This document shows positions 19,170-28,545 of a stretch of DNA of 64,000 bases, in pieces. Below the pieces are notes generated by a model. The model did not search any database. It was not told the DNA's origin and saw nothing but the letters and a program-made list of their open reading frames with translations. The stretch's first letter is position 1. The number at the start of each line of letters is the position of its first letter. The position numbers were made by a program, and so were the translations under genes. The DNA is from JAVJST01 sp040219295 (GTDB lineage Bacteria > Pseudomonadota > Alphaproteobacteria > Rhodospirillales > Casp-alpha2). Location of the stretch: NCBI GenBank assembly GCA_040219295.1, contig JAVJST010000005.1, positions 558,001 through 622,000 on the forward strand, given 5' to 3'.

Positions 19170-20654
19170 TTAGTCCGCGACGATCTTGAATCGTTCGCCG
19201 GGGGCGGCGCCGTCCTGTAGCGCTTCCTGGTTGATCAGCCGGAACCAGTCCTCGGGATACTGGTCGACGGCCATGCGGCGTTCGAGATCGGCCACCGTTT
19301 CTCCGGAGGACAATGTCCGGGTGCGGATGCGAAGCGGCTTGAGGCCGGCGATCTCAGCCTCCGTCATACGCCGAAAACTGTAGGTGGTGCGCTGCAGGGC
19401 CTCTTGCTGGGCGTCGAATGTGTCGGGCGGGACGATGAACGCCAGACGGAAGATGCGGACACCGTCGTCGCGCAGGGCGATCAGGCGAATCTCGCGCTCC
19501 CCGTTGCGCGTCCTGCCCTTGGCGCGTCCTGTCCAGGCGTCGAACCCGTTGACGTTGATCCGTTCGACATCCGTCAGGCGGAGGTTCTTGCCCCATTTGT
19601 CCGTCAGATAGCTCCTGAGATCGCGATGATCGCCCGAGTCCGCGTCGAAGATGATCTGACTGCCGTTCGGGTGCACGGAAACCACGGCGTCCGGGTGATT
19701 GGATATGTAGTAGTCCGGCGGCACGGTGAAGGTGAGCCGCAACTCAGGGTGGGAGAACGTCCGGCCGCGCCTGATGCCCTGGGCCGGACTGTCACCGAAG
19801 ATCATGCCGTCGATCTCGGCGAGGAAGCGATCACGATTGAGCGCCGGGTTCGGAACGGCGCCGCTGCCCGAGAGGTCGATGGCCTGCTGAATCCGGTCGC
19901 TCGTACGCGGATGCGAGGACGCGAAGTTGTAGGCCTCCTCGCCGGTCGGCTGGCCGGTCAGCTTGGCGCGCAACGCGTCGTTGCCGGCCATTTTCTCGAA
20001 GAAACTGCGCATCGCGTCGGGATCATAGCCGGCGCGGCGCAGGTACCGGGAACCGAGCAGGTCGGCCTCCAGTTCCTGTTCGCGCGAGTAGCCCTGCAGC
20101 ACGGCGGTGGCGCCGAGCGACAACAGATCGTTGGTCTGCGAGGGAACGCCGGCGACCTGACCGATGATGCCGATGATGGAGAGGCCGATGTTCGCCGCCA
20201 TCGCCTGGCTGTAGCGCTGCGCCGTGTGGCGCGCCACGACGTGACCGATCTCATGACCGATGACGCCGGCTAGTTCCGCCTCGTTCTCGGCCAGCGCAAT
20301 CAGGCCGCGTGAAATGTAGACGTACCCGCCCGGCAGGGCGAAAGCGTTGACCACGTCGGAATCCAGCACCGTGAACGTGTAGGACGCTCCCGGCGACTCG
20401 GACGCCCGCAGCATCTTGCCGCCGAGTTCGCCGACGTAAGCCGCGATCCCGCCCTCGTCGTAGACGCCGCCGAACTGCTCGATGATCTTGGGGTGTTCCT
20501 CGGCGCCGACCCGGGCTTCGTCCTCGGGTGACATGAACGCCGTGAAATTGCGCTCGCCGGTCGCCGGATTGGTGCTGCACGCCGCGGTCGCCAGCAACGC
20601 AATCATGGCGACAGCAACAGCGGCGCGGGAACGGTCGAGCAACGTCATGATCAT
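19170..20654 (-). CDS. M48-family metalloprotease, lipoprotein (BepA/LoiP-like)
   Basis: This 494-residue protein begins with a lipoprotein signal ending LLATAAC, with Cys26 as the lipidated residue (the -3 position is threonine, slightly unusual). The zinc site is HEIGH at 134-138 with Glu196 in ELEAD. A helical middle region follows, and after about residue 445 there is a LysM-like or substrate-contact tail (RTRTLSSGETV). Such proteases sit in the periplasm at a membrane and clear misassembled outer-membrane proteins. The open frame continues far upstream, but that part is antisense to the GMC gene. ATG 20654 or 20648 could be used; neither has a good ribosome site. Confidence 0.87.
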   Translation of the reverse strand: MIMTLLDRSRAAVAVAMIALLATAACSTNPATGERNFTAFMSPEDEARVGAEEHPKIIEQFGGVYDEGGIAAYVGELGGKMLRASESPGASYTFTVLDSDVVNAFALPGGYVYISRGLIALAENEAELAGVIGHEIGHVVARHTAQRYSQAMAANIGLSIIGIIGQVAGVPSQTNDLLSLGATAVLQGYSREQELEADLLGSRYLRRAGYDPDAMRSFFEKMAGNDALRAKLTGQPTGEEAYNFASSHPRTSDRIQQAIDLSGSGAVPNPALNRDRFLAEIDGMIFGDSPAQGIRRGRTFSHPELRLTFTVPPDYYISNHPDAVVSVHPNGSQIIFDADSGDHRDLRSYLTDKWGKNLRLTDVERINVNGFDAWTGRAKGRTRNGEREIRLIALRDDGVRIFRLAFIVPPDTFDAQQEALQRTTYSFRRMTEAEIAGLKPLRIRTRTLSSGETVADLERRMAVDQYPEDWFRLINQEALQDGAAPGERFKIVAD

Positions 20655-20768
20655 GCGTGAATTATGGAAAGCCGCCAATTCCGAGGCAAGAGGGACGATT
20701 GGACGTTTTGTTGCCATTCTGCAGAGCTGCGTTGCCACCCTGTGGACAATAGGGTGAATATTGCCGTC

Positions 20769-22412
20769 ATGACACGCAGGGAAGTCTTCGACTATGTCAT
20801 TTGCGGGGCGGGGTCCGCCGGGTGTGTGCTCGCCAACAAGCTGAGCGCCGACCCGGCCTCGCGGGTTCTCGTGCTCGAGGCCGGCCCGATGGACCGCGAT
20901 CTCCTGATCCACATCCCCGCCGGCGTCTACAAGGTGTTCACCGACCCGAACCTCAACTGGAACTACGAGACCGCCGAGGAAGCCGAACTCGACCGCCGCA
21001 ACGTCTATATCCCGCGCGGCAAGGTGGTCGGCGGATCGTCGTCCATCAATTCCATGGTCTACATGCGCGGGCATCCCAGGGACTACGACCGCTGGGCAGA
21101 CGAGTTCGGGCTCGGCAAATGGTCCTATGACCAGTGTTTGCCGTACTTCAAGGCGGGCGAGGCGAGCGACCGGGGCGCCGACGACTGGCGGGGCGCGGAC
21201 GGACCGTTGGGTGTCACCAAGGGACACCTCGACAATCCGCTCTATGACGCCTTTCTCGACGCCGGCGAGCAGGCCGGCCAGGGCCGCTCGGAAGATCTCA
21301 ACGGCTACAAGCCGGAGGGCGTCGCCCGGTTCGACAGCACCACGAAGAACGGGCGGCGGTGCAGCGCCGCGGTCGCCCACCTGAGGCCGGCCCTCGGGCG
21401 CCGCAACCTGACCCTGGCGACCGACGCCATGGCGCGGCGCATCCTGATCGAAGGCGGGCGCGCCGTCGGCATCGAGTACCAGCGGTACGGCGAAGTCGTC
21501 GAGGCGCGCGCCGAACGCGAGGTCATTCTTGCCGGCGGCGCGATCAATTCGCCGCAGCTGATGATGATCTCGGGGATCGGGCCCGCCGATCACCTGCGCT
21601 CGGTCGGGATCGAGCCCGTGCTCGACCTGCCCGGGGTCGGGCGCAACATGCAGGATCACCCGACCATCGTCGTGCAGGTCGCCTGCACCCAGCCGGTCAC
21701 GATTGATCGCGCCGTGCAGCCGCACCGCCAGGTCCTCGCCGGCGTCCAGTGGATGCTGACGCGGACGGGGATCGCGACGAGCAACATCTGGGAGGCCGGC
21801 GGGCTGGTTTTCGGCAACCGCGACGTCCCGTATCCGAACCTGCAGTATCACTTCGGACCGCTCGGGTTCGCCTACGATGGGTCGGACATCAAACTCAGTC
21901 AGGCGTTCGCCCTCCACATCGACCAGCTCCGCCCGACCAGCCGCGGCCGCATCGACCTCCGCTCGGCCGATCCGTTCGAGAAGCCGGCGCTGCATTTCAA
22001 CTACCTGCAGACCGAACACGACCGCCGTGAGCTGATCGAGGGCATCCGGCTGGCGCGCGACCTGATCCGCCAGCCGGCGTTCGATGCCTATCGGGGTGCC
22101 GAGATGCTGCCGGGCGACGACGCGACGAGCGATACCGACATCCTTGCGTTCATGCGCAGCGCCATCGAGACGGACTATCATCCGTGCTCGACCTGCCGCA
22201 TGGGAACGGACGACTTGGCCGTCGTCGACGAGGAGCTTCGGGTGCGGGGGATCGGGGGCCTCAGGGTCGTCGATGCCTCGGTCATGCCGCAGATCATCAG
22301 CGCCAACCTCAACGCCCCGACGCAGATGATCGCCGCACGCGCGGCGGATTTCATCCTCGGAAAGCCGCAGCGGGCGCCGTTCCGCGCGCGATTCCACTTC
22401 GACGCAGCCTGA
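20769..22412 (+). CDS. GMC-family FAD oxidoreductase (choline dehydrogenase-like)
   Basis: The 547-residue flavoenzyme has the FAD motif GAGSAG at 13-18, the GMC signature region GGSSSINSMVYMRGHP, and the active-site His471 in HPCSTCRMG. A C-terminal NLNAPTQMIAARAADFIL completes the fold. BetA-type choline dehydrogenases share this set, so choline or another alcohol is possible, though many GMC enzymes of this shape oxidise unrelated alcohols. No betB or betI lies alongside. Start ATG 20769 is chosen because the FAD fold begins seven codons later. Its promoter would lie in the gap to the divergent M48 gene. Confidence 0.84.
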   Translation: MTRREVFDYVICGAGSAGCVLANKLSADPASRVLVLEAGPMDRDLLIHIPAGVYKVFTDPNLNWNYETAEEAELDRRNVYIPRGKVVGGSSSINSMVYMRGHPRDYDRWADEFGLGKWSYDQCLPYFKAGEASDRGADDWRGADGPLGVTKGHLDNPLYDAFLDAGEQAGQGRSEDLNGYKPEGVARFDSTTKNGRRCSAAVAHLRPALGRRNLTLATDAMARRILIEGGRAVGIEYQRYGEVVEARAEREVILAGGAINSPQLMMISGIGPADHLRSVGIEPVLDLPGVGRNMQDHPTIVVQVACTQPVTIDRAVQPHRQVLAGVQWMLTRTGIATSNIWEAGGLVFGNRDVPYPNLQYHFGPLGFAYDGSDIKLSQAFALHIDQLRPTSRGRIDLRSADPFEKPALHFNYLQTEHDRRELIEGIRLARDLIRQPAFDAYRGAEMLPGDDATSDTDILAFMRSAIETDYHPCSTCRMGTDDLAVVDEELRVRGIGGLRVVDASVMPQIISANLNAPTQMIAARAADFILGKPQRAPFRARFHFDAA

Positions 22413-22516
22413 TCGCGCGGAAAACCGGGCGAATAGGGGAACCGGGGCGTTGCACCTCCGGGGCTTTCTGTTATGAAGATCACCCAATTTCCGCCCCTCC
22501 AGACCCGCCGGACGCC

Positions 22517-24748
22517 ATGACCGAGCAAGCCTCCCAGAGCCTCCCCAACCACATTGCCGAACACGGCCTGAGCGCCGACGAGTACCAACTGATTCTTGAG
22601 ATCATGGGGCGTGAGCCGAACCTGACGGAACTCGGCATCTTCTCGGTGATGTGGTCGGAGCACTGCTCCTACAAGTCGTCGAAGAAATGGCTGAAAACGC
22701 TGCCGACCAAGGCGCCGTGGGTCATCCAGGGGCCCGGCGAGAACGCCGGCGTGATCGATATCGGCGACGGCCAGGCCGCCGTGTTCAAGATGGAGAGCCA
22801 TAACCACCCGAGCTACATCGAGCCCTACCAGGGCGCGGCCACCGGGGTCGGCGGGATTCTGCGCGACGTCTTCACCATGGGGGCCCGGCCGGTGGCGAAT
22901 CTCAATGCGCTCCGGTTCGGCAGTCTGGATCACCCGAAAACCCGCCACCTGGTCGCCGGGGTCGTGGCCGGGATCGGCGGCTACGGCAACTGCGTCGGCA
23001 TTCCGACGGTCGGCGGCGAATGCAATTTCGACCCGGCCTACAACGGCAACATCCTGGTCAACGCCATGACCGTGGGTCTCGCCGACGCCGACAAGATCTT
23101 CTATTCGGCGGCGTCGGGCGTCGGCAATCCGATCGTCTACGTCGGCTCCAAGACCGGGCGCGACGGTATCCACGGCGCCACCATGGCGTCGGCCGAGTTC
23201 AACGAGGACTCCGAGGAAAAGCGCCCGACCGTTCAGGTCGGCGATCCGTTTACCGAGAAGCTGCTGCTCGAGGCCTGTCTCGAGCTGATGGCAACCGACA
23301 TGATCGTCGCCATCCAGGACATGGGCGCGGCGGGCCTGACGTCGTCGTCGTTCGAAATGGCGTCGAAGGGCGGCATGGGCGTCGAGCTTGATCTCGACAA
23401 CGTGCCGCAACGCGAAGAGAACATGACGGCCTACGAGATGATGCTGTCGGAGAGCCAGGAGCGCATGCTGATCGTCCTTCAGCCCGGGCGCGAGGCCGAG
23501 GCGCAGGCGATCTTCGAGAAGTGGGAGCTCGATTTCGCGGTCATCGGCAAGCTGACCGATACCGGCCACATGGTGCTGCGTCACAAGGGCGAGGTCGTCG
23601 CCGACCTGCCGATCGATCCGCTCGCCGAGGCCTCGCCGGAATACGACCGGCCGCACGAGCCGACGCCGAAGCGCGAGCCGCTGGCGACCGTGCTCGGCAA
23701 TCATTCGAAGATGGCGCCGACCGACATTCTCAAGGAACTGCTGGCGACTCCGGACCTGTGCTCGAAGCGCTGGATCTGGGAACAGTACGACCACACGGTG
23801 ATGGCCGACACGGTGATCCGGCCGGGCGGCGACGCCGCGCTGGTCCGCGTTCACGACACCCGCAAGGCACTGGCCGTGACCAGCGACTGCACGCCACGCT
23901 ACTGCCTCGCCGATCCGGTGCAGGGCGGCCGCCAGGCGGTCGCCGAGGCGTGGCGCAACATCACCGCGACGGGCGCCAGGCCGCTGGCGGTTACAGACAA
24001 CATGAACTTCGGCAATCCGGAGCGGCCCCGGATCATGGGCCAGTTCGTCGGCTGCATCGAGGGCATGCGCGAAGCCTGCGAGGCGCTGGATTTCCCGGTC
24101 GTCTCCGGCAACGTCTCGCTCTACAACGAGACCGAGGGGCAGGCTATCCTGCCGACCCCGGTGATCGGCGGCGTCGGCGTCATCGAGAACGTCATGCAGG
24201 CGGTTTCCATCGCCTTCAAGGAACCGGGCGAGGAGATCGTCGTTGTCGGCGACACCTTCGGCGAGATCGGCGCCAGCCAGTATCTGCGGCTCGCCATGGC
24301 CGATGTCGCCGGAAAGTATGCGCCGCCGCCTGTCGACCTCGCCGCCGAGCGGCGCAACGGCGACTTCGTGCGCGACCAGATCCTCAGCGGTCATGTTTCG
24401 GCGTGCCACGACGTTTCCGACGGCGGCATTCTTGTGGCGCTCGCCGAGATGGCGATGGCGGGCGATATCGGCTGCAAGGTTGAGCCGGCGATGGTGCACG
24501 ACTGCCCGCTCAACGACTGGATGTTCGGCGAGGACCAGGCGCGATACATCGTCACCACCCGGGATTCCGAGAGCCTGATCGCCGCCGCGCGCGAAGCCGG
24601 CATTCCGGCGCACAGGATCGGAGAAACCGGCGGCGCCGAACTCGTCGTTCACGTCGAGATGCTGGAACGCGGCCGCGTTGCGGTCGCCGAGCTGAGAACG
24701 ATCCACGAGGGATGGCTGCCCGGCTACATGGCGGGTTCAGCTGCTTAA
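22517..24748 (+). CDS. purL: Phosphoribosylformylglycinamidine synthase subunit PurL
   Basis: The 743-residue protein is the small PurL type that needs separate PurS and PurQ. It shows MWSEHCSYKSSK, KMESHNHPSYIEPYQG and GGILRDVFTMGARP, with the second AIRS-like half containing GMREACEALDFPVVSGNVS. It makes FGAM from FGAR, ATP and ammonia delivered by PurQ. ATG 22517 starts the family's N-terminus. It heads a run with bolA and grxD, the usual alphaproteobacterial order, but purQ, purS and purC are 6 kb away on the other strand. Confidence 0.96.
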   Translation: MTEQASQSLPNHIAEHGLSADEYQLILEIMGREPNLTELGIFSVMWSEHCSYKSSKKWLKTLPTKAPWVIQGPGENAGVIDIGDGQAAVFKMESHNHPSYIEPYQGAATGVGGILRDVFTMGARPVANLNALRFGSLDHPKTRHLVAGVVAGIGGYGNCVGIPTVGGECNFDPAYNGNILVNAMTVGLADADKIFYSAASGVGNPIVYVGSKTGRDGIHGATMASAEFNEDSEEKRPTVQVGDPFTEKLLLEACLELMATDMIVAIQDMGAAGLTSSSFEMASKGGMGVELDLDNVPQREENMTAYEMMLSESQERMLIVLQPGREAEAQAIFEKWELDFAVIGKLTDTGHMVLRHKGEVVADLPIDPLAEASPEYDRPHEPTPKREPLATVLGNHSKMAPTDILKELLATPDLCSKRWIWEQYDHTVMADTVIRPGGDAALVRVHDTRKALAVTSDCTPRYCLADPVQGGRQAVAEAWRNITATGARPLAVTDNMNFGNPERPRIMGQFVGCIEGMREACEALDFPVVSGNVSLYNETEGQAILPTPVIGGVGVIENVMQAVSIAFKEPGEEIVVVGDTFGEIGASQYLRLAMADVAGKYAPPPVDLAAERRNGDFVRDQILSGHVSACHDVSDGGILVALAEMAMAGDIGCKVEPAMVHDCPLNDWMFGEDQARYIVTTRDSESLIAAAREAGIPAHRIGETGGAELVVHVEMLERGRVAVAELRTIHEGWLPGYMAGSAA

Positions 24749-24855
24749 GGCGGCACGTTCAGGCCTGAAGCCCCACTTGACGGGTCGGGTATGGGAGTCC
24801 ATATCCTGAGGGCATCCAAGGCGTCGATCCGGACGCCGGAAAGGGAGTGCAGACC

Positions 24856-25092
24856 ATGGCCATGCAGGCATCGGAAATCGAACGGCTGATCAAGGAGTTC
24901 CTGCCGGACGCCAAGGTGACGATCGACGACCTGCGCGGTGACGGCGATCATTATGCCGCGCACATCGTTTCGGCTGCCTTCGAGGGCAAGTCCCGGGTGC
25001 AACAGCACCAGATGGTCTACGAGGCCCTGCAGGGCCGCATGGGCGGCGAACTGCACGCCCTGGCGCTGCAGACGGCGACGCCCGACCAGTAA
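24856..25092 (+). CDS. bolA: BolA-family protein
   Basis: The 78-residue protein covers one BolA domain (IERLIKEFLPDAKVTIDDLRGDGDHYAAHIVS, with FEGKSRVQQHQMVY after it). ATG 24856 follows GGGAG by eight bases; an in-frame GTG nine bases earlier overlaps that site and is unlikely. BolA proteins bind CGFS glutaredoxins through a bridging [2Fe-2S] cluster and help iron-sulfur delivery. The next gene, 43 bp on, is the matching glutaredoxin, so the pair likely works as a complex in the cytoplasm. Confidence 0.93.
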   Translation: MAMQASEIERLIKEFLPDAKVTIDDLRGDGDHYAAHIVSAAFEGKSRVQQHQMVYEALQGRMGGELHALALQTATPDQ

Positions 25093-25135
25093 CACTCCGA
25101 CGCGCACCAATCGCTACCCAAAAGGATCTACAGAC

Positions 25136-25471
25136 ATGAGCGACATTCCCGCCCACGACCGCATCAAGAGCGAGATCAACGAGAACCAGGTGGTTCTGTT
25201 CATGAAGGGCTCGCCGATGTTTCCGCAGTGCGGCTTTTCGGCCGCCGTCTCGACGCTGCTCTCCAACCTCCAGGTCAAGTTCAAGGGCGTCGACGTCCTG
25301 CAGGACCCGGAAATCCGCGAGGGCATCAAGCAGTTCTCCAACTGGCCGACGATACCCCAGCTCTATGTGAAGGGCGAGTTCGTCGGCGGTTGCGATATCG
25401 TCCGCGAGATGTTCGAAACCGGCGAACTGAGCCAGCTTCTCAAGGACAAGGACGTCGATTTCGCCGCCTGA
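25136..25471 (+). CDS. grxD: Monothiol glutaredoxin, Grx4 family
   Basis: The 111-residue protein has the CGFS active site with Cys32, the preceding KGSPMFPQ, and downstream WPTIPQLYVKGEF and GGCDI glutathione contacts. Such proteins hold a [2Fe-2S] cluster with glutathione and pass it to acceptors, often with BolA. AAAGGATC before ATG 25136 serves as ribosome site. It ends the purL-bolA-grxD unit, closed by a strong terminator 27 bp later. Confidence 0.95.
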   Translation: MSDIPAHDRIKSEINENQVVLFMKGSPMFPQCGFSAAVSTLLSNLQVKFKGVDVLQDPEIREGIKQFSNWPTIPQLYVKGEFVGGCDIVREMFETGELSQLLKDKDVDFAA

Positions 25472-25498
25472 GGACGGCGTTCGCATCGAGAATTCGAA

Positions 25499-25539
25499 GC
25501 CGCGTTCCCGGGAGAAAACGGCGGGAACGCGGCTTTTTT
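25499..25539 (+). terminator. Rho-independent terminator of purL-bolA-grxD
   Basis: GCCGCGTTCCCG pairs fully with CGGGAACGCGGC around an 11-base loop, then TTTTTT. A 12-bp perfect stem. Confidence 0.92.
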
Positions 25540-25542
25540 GCA

Positions 25543-25560
25543 CCTACGGGTATCCGTAGG
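25543..25560. promoter_or_regulatory. Perfect 7-4-7 inverted repeat upstream of the BCCT gene
   Basis: CCTACGG, GTAT, CCGTAGG, directly after the grxD terminator and 200 bp before the BCCT start. Placement suits an operator for the transporter gene, but no regulator is encoded beside it. Confidence 0.4.
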
Positions 25561-25762
25561 GCGGTTTCGTGGGATATCGACGGTCTTTTGTCGGATTCGA
25601 GACACGATCCGTCTGATTTTCCCTAACCGGCGACAGACGACATCGTCACCCTCTCACCAAGTGCGAACGAGAACGCACGGCGACAGCCGAAAAGGCATCT
25701 GCGAGCCGCCGTTGCGGGGAGGAGACAACGGCGATCCCTGGGACCAAGTGAGGAGGGACTAG

Positions 25763-27367
25763 ATGGCGGATAAAGCCAATCTCTACGACACAGATTACTC
25801 CGTCGGTCAGGACAACCTGCAGCGATGGGGCATGGACGTTCACCACCCGGTGTTCTGGATCGCTTCAGCCCTCGTGCTGATTTTCGTGCTCGGTGTTCTG
25901 GTCGCGCCGGAAGCGGCGAAGGGGGCGTTCGACGGTGCCAAGTGGTGGTCGATCGGCGCCTTCGACTGGCTGTTCATGATCGGCGGCAACATCTTCGTGA
26001 TTTTCTGTCTTGCATTGATCGTGCTGCCGGTCGGCAAGATCAGGCTCGGCGGCGCCGATGCGACGCCCGACTTCTCGACCATGTCCTGGTTCGCGATGCT
26101 GTTTGCGGCCGGCATGGGCATCGGCCTGATGTTCTGGAGCGTGGCGGAACCGACGGCGTACTACACCGGCTGGTACGAAACGCCGCTGGGCGTGCCCGCA
26201 AACACGCCGGAAGCCGCCGACAAGGCAATGAGCGCGACCATGTTCCACTGGGGGCTGCACCCTTGGGCGATCTATGCGGTCGTCGCGCTGTCGCTCGGGT
26301 TCTTCCACTACAACAAGGGCCTGCCGTTGACCATCCGTTCGGCGTTCTATCCGCTGATCGGCGATCATTCCTGGGGGCCGTTCGGCCACCTGATCGATAC
26401 CGTCGCCGTGCTCGCTACCCTGTTTGGTCTCGCCACCTCGCTCGGCTTTGGCGCCCAGCAGGCGAGCGCCGGTCTGGCCTACCTGTTCGACCTGGAAGGC
26501 GGCATCGGGTTGCAGATCGCGATCATCGTCATCGTCACGGCGCTCGCGCTGTTCTCGGTCATTCGCGGCCTTGATGGCGGCGTGAAGGTGCTCTCGAACA
26601 TCAACATGTCGATCGCCATCATCCTGCTGCTGTTCGTGCTGATCGTCGGCCCGACGGCCGTGATTTTCGCGACCATGGGAACGACGCTCGTCGGCTACCT
26701 CGGTGACATCGTCTCCTACAGCAACTGGGTCGGCCGCGAGGACGAAGCCTGGATGCAGGGCTGGACCGTGTTCTACTGGGCGTGGTGGATTTCCTGGTCG
26801 CCGTTCGTCGGCATGTTCATCGCGCGCGTCTCCAAGGGCCGCACAGTGCGCGAGTTCATTGTCGCCGTGTTGCTGGTCCCGACGTTGGTGACCGTAGTCT
26901 GGATGAGCGTCTTCGGCGGCTCCGCCCTGGATCAGATCCAGAACGGCGTCGGCGCGCTCGCCGGCGGTCTCGACAGGGTCGAGCTGGCGATGTTCCAGAT
27001 GCTGGAAAACCTGCCGCTGGCGGGCATCACCTCGTTTGTCGGCATCGTGCTGGTGCTGGTGTTCTTCATCACGTCGTCCGACTCCGGTTCGCTGGTGATC
27101 GATGCGATCACCGCGGGCGGCAAGGTCGATGCGCCGGTCGTCCAGCGTATCTTCTGGGTCGTGATCGAAGGCGTCGTCGCCGCTGCGTTGCTGTTCGGCG
27201 GCGGTGCGGATGCACTCACGGCTTTGCAGGCGGCGGCCATCACGGTCGGCCTGCCGTTCACCGTGGTGCTGATCGCGATGTGCCTGTGCCTCTACATGGG
27301 ACTCTCGCACGAAAAGACCTACGTGCTAGAGGACCTCGACGCGCCGGCGGCGCCGCCATCCGCCTAG
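25763..27367 (+). CDS. BCCT-family betaine/carnitine/choline transporter
   Basis: This 534-residue inner-membrane protein has about 12 hydrophobic helices. The family motif region FAAGMGIGLMFWSVAEP has the glycine-rich GMGIG stretch of sodium-coupled members such as BetP. The conserved WTVFYWAWWISWSPFVGMF segment with aromatic box tryptophans follows near residue 335. The short N-terminus and the short C-terminal tail (about 20 residues) make osmosensing like BetP less likely. GAGGAGG lies before the ATG. With carnitine and betaine genes at 1-9.9 kb it may import their substrate; the exact solute is unknown. Confidence 0.92.
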   Translation: MADKANLYDTDYSVGQDNLQRWGMDVHHPVFWIASALVLIFVLGVLVAPEAAKGAFDGAKWWSIGAFDWLFMIGGNIFVIFCLALIVLPVGKIRLGGADATPDFSTMSWFAMLFAAGMGIGLMFWSVAEPTAYYTGWYETPLGVPANTPEAADKAMSATMFHWGLHPWAIYAVVALSLGFFHYNKGLPLTIRSAFYPLIGDHSWGPFGHLIDTVAVLATLFGLATSLGFGAQQASAGLAYLFDLEGGIGLQIAIIVIVTALALFSVIRGLDGGVKVLSNINMSIAIILLLFVLIVGPTAVIFATMGTTLVGYLGDIVSYSNWVGREDEAWMQGWTVFYWAWWISWSPFVGMFIARVSKGRTVREFIVAVLLVPTLVTVVWMSVFGGSALDQIQNGVGALAGGLDRVELAMFQMLENLPLAGITSFVGIVLVLVFFITSSDSGSLVIDAITAGGKVDAPVVQRIFWVVIEGVVAAALLFGGGADALTALQAAAITVGLPFTVVLIAMCLCLYMGLSHEKTYVLEDLDAPAAPPSA

Positions 27368-27385
27368 CATAATCCGCAAGACCAA

Positions 27386-27411
27386 GGGGCCCGGCAAGAA
27401 TGCCGGGCCCC
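27386..27411. other. Perfect 11-bp hairpin between converging genes
   Basis: GGGGCCCGGCA, loop AGAA, TGCCGGGCCCC. Neither side has a T-run, so it may slow transcription or stabilise the 3' end rather than act as a classic terminator. It is followed by a better terminator at 27430. Confidence 0.55.
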
Positions 27412-27429
27412 AATCCCTAATCTCTCCGG

Positions 27430-27461
27430 CGGCCGGGAACTTCCCCCGGCCGTCCTTTTTT
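27430..27461 (+). terminator. Rho-independent terminator of the BCCT gene
   Basis: CGGCCGGG, loop AACTTCC, CCCGGCCG, then TCCTTTTTT. It ends just before the 3' end of the converging PHP gene. Confidence 0.85.
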
Positions 27462-27465
27462 CTGC

Positions 27466-28362
27466 TCAGTTCATCCAGACCGGGTTGGTCCACGCCTTGC
27501 GGTTCTGGGCGTCGCGCACCGTGATCCGGAAATAGCCGTCCCTGAACTTCGCCAGCGGCAGGCGGCATTCGGTCATGTTCTCGCCGGTCTTGTGCGCGGA
27601 GCGCGACCCCCGGCCGGTCGCCGACACGACGCTCGCCTCCGAGCATTCGACGATGACCTCGTCGCCGTCGACCGCGACGTTGCGAATTTCCGGGCCCTGG
27701 CTCGAGTAGTAGCGGCCGGCCTTGAGCGACTCGACAAGCGAATCCGCATCCAGGCTTTCGGCGTGGACCATGGTCCAGCCGCCAAGCCAGTCGTGGGTCA
27801 TGAGGTGCGCATCATCGGTGGCAAAACCGGAGAGCCTCCAGCCCTCGTTCAACAGTTGATCGAGGAACGGCCAGTCCTCGCCGCGGTCGACCTCGTAGGC
27901 CGAGCCGTGGTTGTAGACCTCGACTGCGTGCGCACTCTTGATGGTCTTGGCGTCGTCGGTCGTCAGACCGTACCAGCCGGGATGCACGATGCCGACGAAG
28001 GCGCCGGCATCCGCTGCGCGTTGCGCGATCTCGGGCGCTGTCTCGTCCGGATCGGGCTTCTTGAAGTCGACAGGCAGGCCGATGGCGAGAATGTGCCACA
28101 GTTCCTTGACCCTGGTGTGGTCGACATGGAGCTCGGCCGAGACGATGGTCGCGAAGTCGTCGGTCGCGAGGTGGCGGGTGTCCGACACCGGGAAATCGTA
28201 ATCGTCCATGAAGTGGTCGCTGAGCGCGAGGAAATCGTAGCCCTTGTCGCGATAGAGCTCGATGACCTTCTCCGGCGGATGGACGCCATCCGAGTTGGTC
28301 GAGTGGGTGTGCAGGTTGCCCTTGTAGAAACGGCCCGGGCGGCCGAAGGGAAGCGAATCCAT
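27466..28362 (-). CDS. PHP-domain metal-dependent phosphoesterase (CehA/McbA-like)
   Basis: The 298-residue product has the PHP motifs: His18-x-His20 in NLHTHS, DGVHPPEKVIELYRDKGYDFLALSDH, then GIVHPGW with a further histidine, and TDDAHL near the C-terminal half. CehA-type proteins hydrolyse phosphate or carbamate esters. ATG 28362 has GGAG nine bases upstream; ATG 28368 is also possible. The last 60 residues form a beta-rich segment. It is single, converging on the BCCT gene. The real substrate is unknown; the name CehA comes from a carbaryl hydrolase and should not be taken as function. Confidence 0.82.
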   Translation of the reverse strand: MDSLPFGRPGRFYKGNLHTHSTNSDGVHPPEKVIELYRDKGYDFLALSDHFMDDYDFPVSDTRHLATDDFATIVSAELHVDHTRVKELWHILAIGLPVDFKKPDPDETAPEIAQRAADAGAFVGIVHPGWYGLTTDDAKTIKSAHAVEVYNHGSAYEVDRGEDWPFLDQLLNEGWRLSGFATDDAHLMTHDWLGGWTMVHAESLDADSLVESLKAGRYYSSQGPEIRNVAVDGDEVIVECSEASVVSATGRGSRSAHKTGENMTECRLPLAKFRDGYFRITVRDAQNRKAWTNPVWMN

Positions 28363-28492
28363 GATCATGAACTCCAGAAATAACGTGCGCGGCGCGATGC
28401 AGGCGGTGGATGGTGCGCCGCTGTCATCCGATTGCATCAGTATAGCACGGCGCGGTGACGAACCTATGACGGACATCGGCGTGCGGTCAAAG

Positions 28493-28522
28493 AAAAAGCC
28501 GCACCGGATCCCCGGGGCGGCT
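28493..28522 (-). terminator. Rho-independent terminator of rpsD
   Basis: Read on the minus strand: AGCCGC, an inner CCGG pair, GCGGCT, then TTTTTC. It lies 23 bp after the rpsD stop. Confidence 0.85.
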
Positions 28523-28545
28523 CTTTCGAAACGGTTTCAACCGGA

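Noticed and set aside
20655..22487. 600-codon upstream extension of the M48 protease frame on the minus strand
   Set aside because: It lies wholly antisense to the GMC oxidoreductase and shows no family motifs; it is a by-product of high GC at third codon positions.
22178..24706. 842-codon open frame antisense to PurL
   Set aside because: Arg/His/Asp-rich composition without domains; PurL on the plus strand is certain.
25865..27310. 481-codon open frame antisense to the BCCT gene
   Set aside because: Highly charged, without domains; the transporter is clear on the other strand.
27386..27411. Rho-independent terminator
   Set aside because: A fine stem but no T-run on either strand; the terminator at 27430-27461 serves better.
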